Assembly (NCBI GenBank): GCA_008080565.1 | Contig: VIKE01000007.1 | Coordinates: forward strand, 1-64,000 | Length of the DNA: 64,000 nucleotides | Reading direction: 5' to 3' | From: Rhodocyclaceae bacterium | GTDB lineage: Bacteria; Pseudomonadota; Gammaproteobacteria; Burkholderiales; Rhodocyclaceae | Shown: one piece after another, positions 61,537 through 64,000 of the stretch | Layout: each line of letters begins with the position of its first letter | Numbering within the stretch: the first letter of the stretch is position 1 | The notes under the pieces: model-generated | Databases searched by the model: none | Told to the model about the DNA's origin: nothing | The model's input: only the letters and a program-made list of their open reading frames with translations | Made by a program: the position numbers and the translations under genes

Positions 61537-61856
61537 TGGCGGTCATCATTCTTCCCGATGCCCAGGCGGACTTGCTTTCGCTTCAGGACTACATGCTCGA
61601 CAAGTGGGGCGAAGCCGCATGGCTGAAAGCTGAGGACGAGATTTTCGAAAAACTGGAGAAAGTTGACTCCGGGATTTTCAATGGAACGCCAGTCCAAGAA
61701 CTTACGTCAGTGGGCATCTTGGATTACCAGAACGTTTACACCTCGCATCACAAATTGGTCTACCGACGCATCGGCAGTGATACCTATGTGTACCTCATTG
61801 CTGGACATAGGCAGGACTACCCCACGATTCTGGTGAAACGGTTATTGAGTCGGTGA
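61536..61856 (+). CDS. RelE/ParE-family toxin
   Basis: 106 residues. RelE/ParE fold: ILPDAQADLLSLQDYMLDKW, LDYQNVYTSHHKLVYRRIGS, TYVYLIAGHRQDYPTILVKR. The conserved Arg and Tyr near the C-terminus are present. Likely an mRNA interferase or gyrase poison held in check by the antitoxin. The cassette is framed by direct and inverted repeats (61064-62025). Confidence 0.92.
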   Translation: MAVIILPDAQADLLSLQDYMLDKWGEAAWLKAEDEIFEKLEKVDSGIFNGTPVQELTSVGILDYQNVYTSHHKLVYRRIGSDTYVYLIAGHRQDYPTILVKRLLSR

Positions 61857-61942
61857 TTTGGCGAAAGCACCTCTCCAGCAAGGTTTGGGGGCTTTTCCGG
61901 ACAGGCAAAACTGCCTGCGAATTCGGCGGTAAGCCGCGATCC
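61855..61942 (+). repeat. Direct repeat flanking TA module, right copy
   Basis: GATTTGGCGAAAGC begins in the toxin stop codon, and the copy includes AGGTTTGGGGGCTTTTCC, the stem CAGGCA/TGCCTG around AAAC and AAGCCGCGA. Compare the left copy at 61112-61200. Confidence 0.75.
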
Positions 61943-61987
61943 TTCAAAATCCTTGCAGCGCAATAACCCCAAGAAAAATGCCCCTCG

Positions 61988-62025
61988 AAATCAACCGATT
62001 TTCAGAGGGGCTTGCCCGCAGGGCC
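61988..62025 (+). repeat. Outer inverted repeat of TA locus, right arm
   Basis: Contains TCAACCG, AGAGGGGCTTGCCC (62004-62017) and GCAGGG. GCCCCTC (61980-61986) and GAGGGGC (62005-62011) also form a local stem with a T-rich minus-strand flank. Confidence 0.65.
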
Positions 62026-62192
62026 GGTATCCCTGAATAAGGGGAAGGGGCGACGACTTACCCCGATCCTCTCCCACCGGCCAGGTGTCATTGGAATGCA
62101 ACACGCGTCGGATATTGTTTCAGGGTTGGCTGCGTCAAAATGACGCAAGCGTTTCTTGGTTATGACGGCAAATTGTAAAGATAATCACGGAT

Positions 62193-62204
62193 TAGTCTGA
62201 ATGG
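62193..62204 (+). promoter_or_regulatory. Diverged TAGTCCGATTGG-like site upstream of epsL
   Basis: TAGTCTGAATGG, 10 of 12 identical to TAGTCCGATTGG at 7000-7011, 161 bases before the epsL ATG. Confidence 0.35.
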
Positions 62205-62364
62205 GCTGTTGCGGGTGCCTGCGCGAGAAGTAGAATTCCGCCCGGTCTGTTCATGCATATTGAATGGTCTGTCAGCTTTGGTGGGGTCAAAACCCGTTCT
62301 TTCATTGGTGTTGTCGGCTATCCCGGCTAAAAATGCTGCAGTGCAATGTGGTAACATTTCAAGA

Positions 62365-63615
62365 ATGATGTCATGCCGAAAAATCCTGATCGCATCTGCG
62401 GCCTCCGTGCTTGTTCATGCTCCCGCTGCGGTGGCGAACGAGGGCGATGTCGTCAATCTGAGTGCTGCTGTCACGATGATGCATGACAACAATATGTTCC
62501 GTCTGGCGCCTAATGCCAACCCGGCTAATTACGGGCTGGATGGGCGTTCCGACACCATTACCATGACCTCGCTGGGCCTCAATCTCAACAAGATGGTTGG
62601 CCGGCAGCAGCTGATTGGCAATATCAGTTTTGCCGACACCAGTTACAAGCGCAACAGCTACCTCGATTTCCTGGCCCTGAACTACGACGGCAAGTGGCTG
62701 TGGGCTGTCGGTACCCGCTGGACGGGCGAATTTGCGCTGGATCGTGCCGAATCGCTCAACACTTATTCCGACTACATCACCAATAACTATCGGCAACGCA
62801 ATGTCCGCCTCGTCGAGAACGAGCGCTTCACCGCCAACTACTGGTTTCACACCAGTTGGGCCGCCTTCCTCGGCGTATCGCGCAACAGCGTGACCAACGA
62901 GCAGGCAGTCCTGGCCGAAAACGATTACGAAGCCAGTGGCTTCAACTACGGCATCCGTTTTCGCCCCGTTTCCGGCAACACGGTGGCGCTTCGCATCAGG
63001 CAGCTCGACGGCAGTTACTCGAATCGCCCGTTCAATGCTGCCGCGCAGGCCGACAACGGTTTTTCGCACAACAGCATTGACCTCGAAGCCAGCTGGTTAC
63101 TTACCGGCAAAACGCAACTGCGCAGCCGGCTCGAATACCTCGAACGCAAACACGACCATTTTGTCTCGCGCGACTACAGCGGTTGGGCCGGCAACCTGGA
63201 TCTGGTCTATGCTGCGACCGGCAAGAGTAATTTGACCTTCGGCTACAAACATGGTCTGGAAAGTTTTCAGGGCAGCTATCGCGAAGCGCAGGCGCCTTTC
63301 AGACAAATCACCTCCAGCTATTACGAGCTCGACGAACTCAACCTTGGCGCCCGCTGGGCCGCTACCGACAAAATCTCCACCAGCGCCCGCCTGGGCTATG
63401 GCAAGCGCAGCTATCACGGTGAAATAGCGCCCCTGCCGGCCGGAGTCGAGCCGCGTCAAGACAAGACAACCCGGGCCGGCATTGATATCAGCTACCGACC
63501 CTTACGCTGGTTTGAAATAAAGGCCGGCATGAACTACGAGAAGCGCAACGTCAATGACGACCGCTACGACTACAAAGACCGCACCACTTTTGTCTCGCTC
63601 AGCGCCCAGTACTGA
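62365..63615 (+). CDS. epsL: EpsL-type outer-membrane protein of exopolysaccharide/exosortase locus
   Basis: 416 residues from the ATG at 62365 (a second ATG at 62368). Signal peptide (SCRKILIASAASVLVHAPAA). The rest is a beta barrel: LSAAVTMMHDNNMFRLAPNA, GNISFADTSYKRNSYLDFLA and ending with aromatic strands (TFVSLSAQY). It matches my recollection of EpsL proteins that accompany exosortase B, next to EpsA and EpsD. Probably a pore for exopolysaccharide export. Confidence 0.82.
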   Translation: MMSCRKILIASAASVLVHAPAAVANEGDVVNLSAAVTMMHDNNMFRLAPNANPANYGLDGRSDTITMTSLGLNLNKMVGRQQLIGNISFADTSYKRNSYLDFLALNYDGKWLWAVGTRWTGEFALDRAESLNTYSDYITNNYRQRNVRLVENERFTANYWFHTSWAAFLGVSRNSVTNEQAVLAENDYEASGFNYGIRFRPVSGNTVALRIRQLDGSYSNRPFNAAAQADNGFSHNSIDLEASWLLTGKTQLRSRLEYLERKHDHFVSRDYSGWAGNLDLVYAATGKSNLTFGYKHGLESFQGSYREAQAPFRQITSSYYELDELNLGARWAATDKISTSARLGYGKRSYHGEIAPLPAGVEPRQDKTTRAGIDISYRPLRWFEIKAGMNYEKRNVNDDRYDYKDRTTFVSLSAQY

Positions 63616-63667
63616 CGTGACCAACGCCATTCAAGAATCCGCTGCAACCATTTTTTAAGGTGAACCT

Positions 63668-64000
63668 GTGAACAAGCTCAAAACCATCTCTGCCATCGTT
63701 CTTTCCACCCTGGTGCTCGGCGCTTGCGGCGATCGTCCGCCCGAGAAAAAAGCCGCCAGCCAGGTTGCCGCAAAAGTCAATGACGGCGAGATCTCCGTTC
63801 ATCAGATCAACTTCGTGCTCCAGCGCACCCCCAACATTCCGGCCGCCAAGGCCGAAGCTGCCAAGCGCCAGGTACTCGAAAGCCTGATCGACCAGGAACT
63901 GGCCGTGCAGCAGGCCATGGAAGCCAAGCTCGAGCGCACGCCGAATGTCATGCAGGCCATCGAAAGCGCCCGCCGTGAAATTCTCGCCCGCGCCTTCATC
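63668..64000 (+). CDS. epsD: EpsD-family peptidyl-prolyl isomerase lipoprotein (3' truncated)
   Basis: Starts at a GTG (63668) with AAGGTGA upstream and runs open to the window end; about 111 codons are visible. Signal with a lipobox (VLSTLVLGACGD, Cys at about residue 20), then KVNDGEISVHQINFVLQRTP and a SurA-N-like helical start (ESLIDQELAVQQAMEAKLER). This fits an EpsD periplasmic isomerase lipoprotein. It is 52 bases after epsL. The catalytic domain is outside the window. Confidence 0.8.
   Translation, partial: MNKLKTISAIVLSTLVLGACGDRPPEKKAASQVAAKVNDGEISVHQINFVLQRTPNIPAAKAEAAKRQVLESLIDQELAVQQAMEAKLERTPNVMQAIESARREILARAFI

Larger units (their letters stand above)
61857..62364. other. Intergenic region before epsL
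   Basis: 508 bases without a credible gene. It holds the right direct repeat, the right outer inverted repeat, the hairpin TGCGTCA/TGACGCA at 62131-62147 and a TAGTCTGAATGG motif at 62193-62204. The epsL promoter is probably here. Confidence 0.5.

Noticed and set aside
1..64000. CRISPR arrays, rRNA genes, prophage structural genes or insertion sequences
   Set aside because: No direct repeats with regular spacers, no rRNA and no transposase or phage genes were seen. The repeats found are single dispersed elements.

Overview
The window is high-GC DNA that reads as a betaproteobacterium, most likely Rhodocyclales (Dechloromonas/Azonexaceae-like). This is an inference from three things: the surE-pcm-nlpD-rpoS block; an exosortase-B type PEP-CTERM/eps system (EpsA-like regulator, PEP-CTERM proteins, EpsL and EpsD); and a SPINDLY-type TPR glycosyltransferase beside pseudopilins. 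No taxonomic search was possible.

Layout. 1-1830: 3' end of a secretin-type protein with a cohesin-like tail, then three pseudopilins. 1927-6849: TPR/GT41 glycosyltransferase, ankyrin protein, EpsA-like LuxR regulator and an unknown protein. 7216-9497: a PEP-CTERM protein and a PstS-like periplasmic protein. 9671-30684: a tightly packed block on one strand holding a TpsB transporter, a 4384-residue haemagglutinin-like TpsA exoprotein, an ExbB fused to a LamG-like domain, two ExbD, a TonB-like protein, a porin, a coiled-coil periplasmic protein and a CPBP/CAAX membrane protease. This is the most unusual part of the window. 30772-32155: PhoB-type regulator and a lytic transglycosylase. 32388-37823: type II secretion/pilus-like assembly genes (gspG, gspF, gspE and PilM/N/O/P-like genes). 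gspF looks internally shortened. 37878-43445: PEP-CTERM phytase-like protein, tannase-like hydrolase, small protein and PhoD phosphatase. 43719-47266: H-NS-like protein, then surE-pcm-nlpD-rpoS. 47229-52028 (minus): moxR-DUF58-transglutaminase-mltB. 52146-54525: deacetylase, lysC and tRNA-Ser. 54526-56289: lower-GC accessory patch. 56506-61011: MscS channel, GIY-YIG protein, exonuclease, YceH and arginase family. 61258-61856: Phd/RelE toxin-antitoxin cassette bracketed by repeats. 62365-end: epsL and the start of epsD, probably the entry to an exopolysaccharide/exosortase cluster.

Three sequence-level patterns cross gene boundaries. First, about 30 bp palindromic elements (CCACGGTCAACCGGAA plus an ATTTTGGCCAAAAT-like palindrome) occur about ten times, half of them inside genes and three of those in the same reading frame. 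Second, a TAGTCCGATTGG-like motif precedes the PEP-CTERM gene, tpsB and (diverged) epsL, suggesting one regulator, possibly the EpsA-like protein. Third, several long perfect inverted repeats lie at gene ends.

Working model (inference): the surface-related genes form one envelope programme. The TpsB/TpsA pair exports a giant adhesin, a private Ton motor with a carbohydrate-binding-like ExbB may energise a partner outer-membrane step, and the exosortase/eps genes supply the matrix and anchoring.
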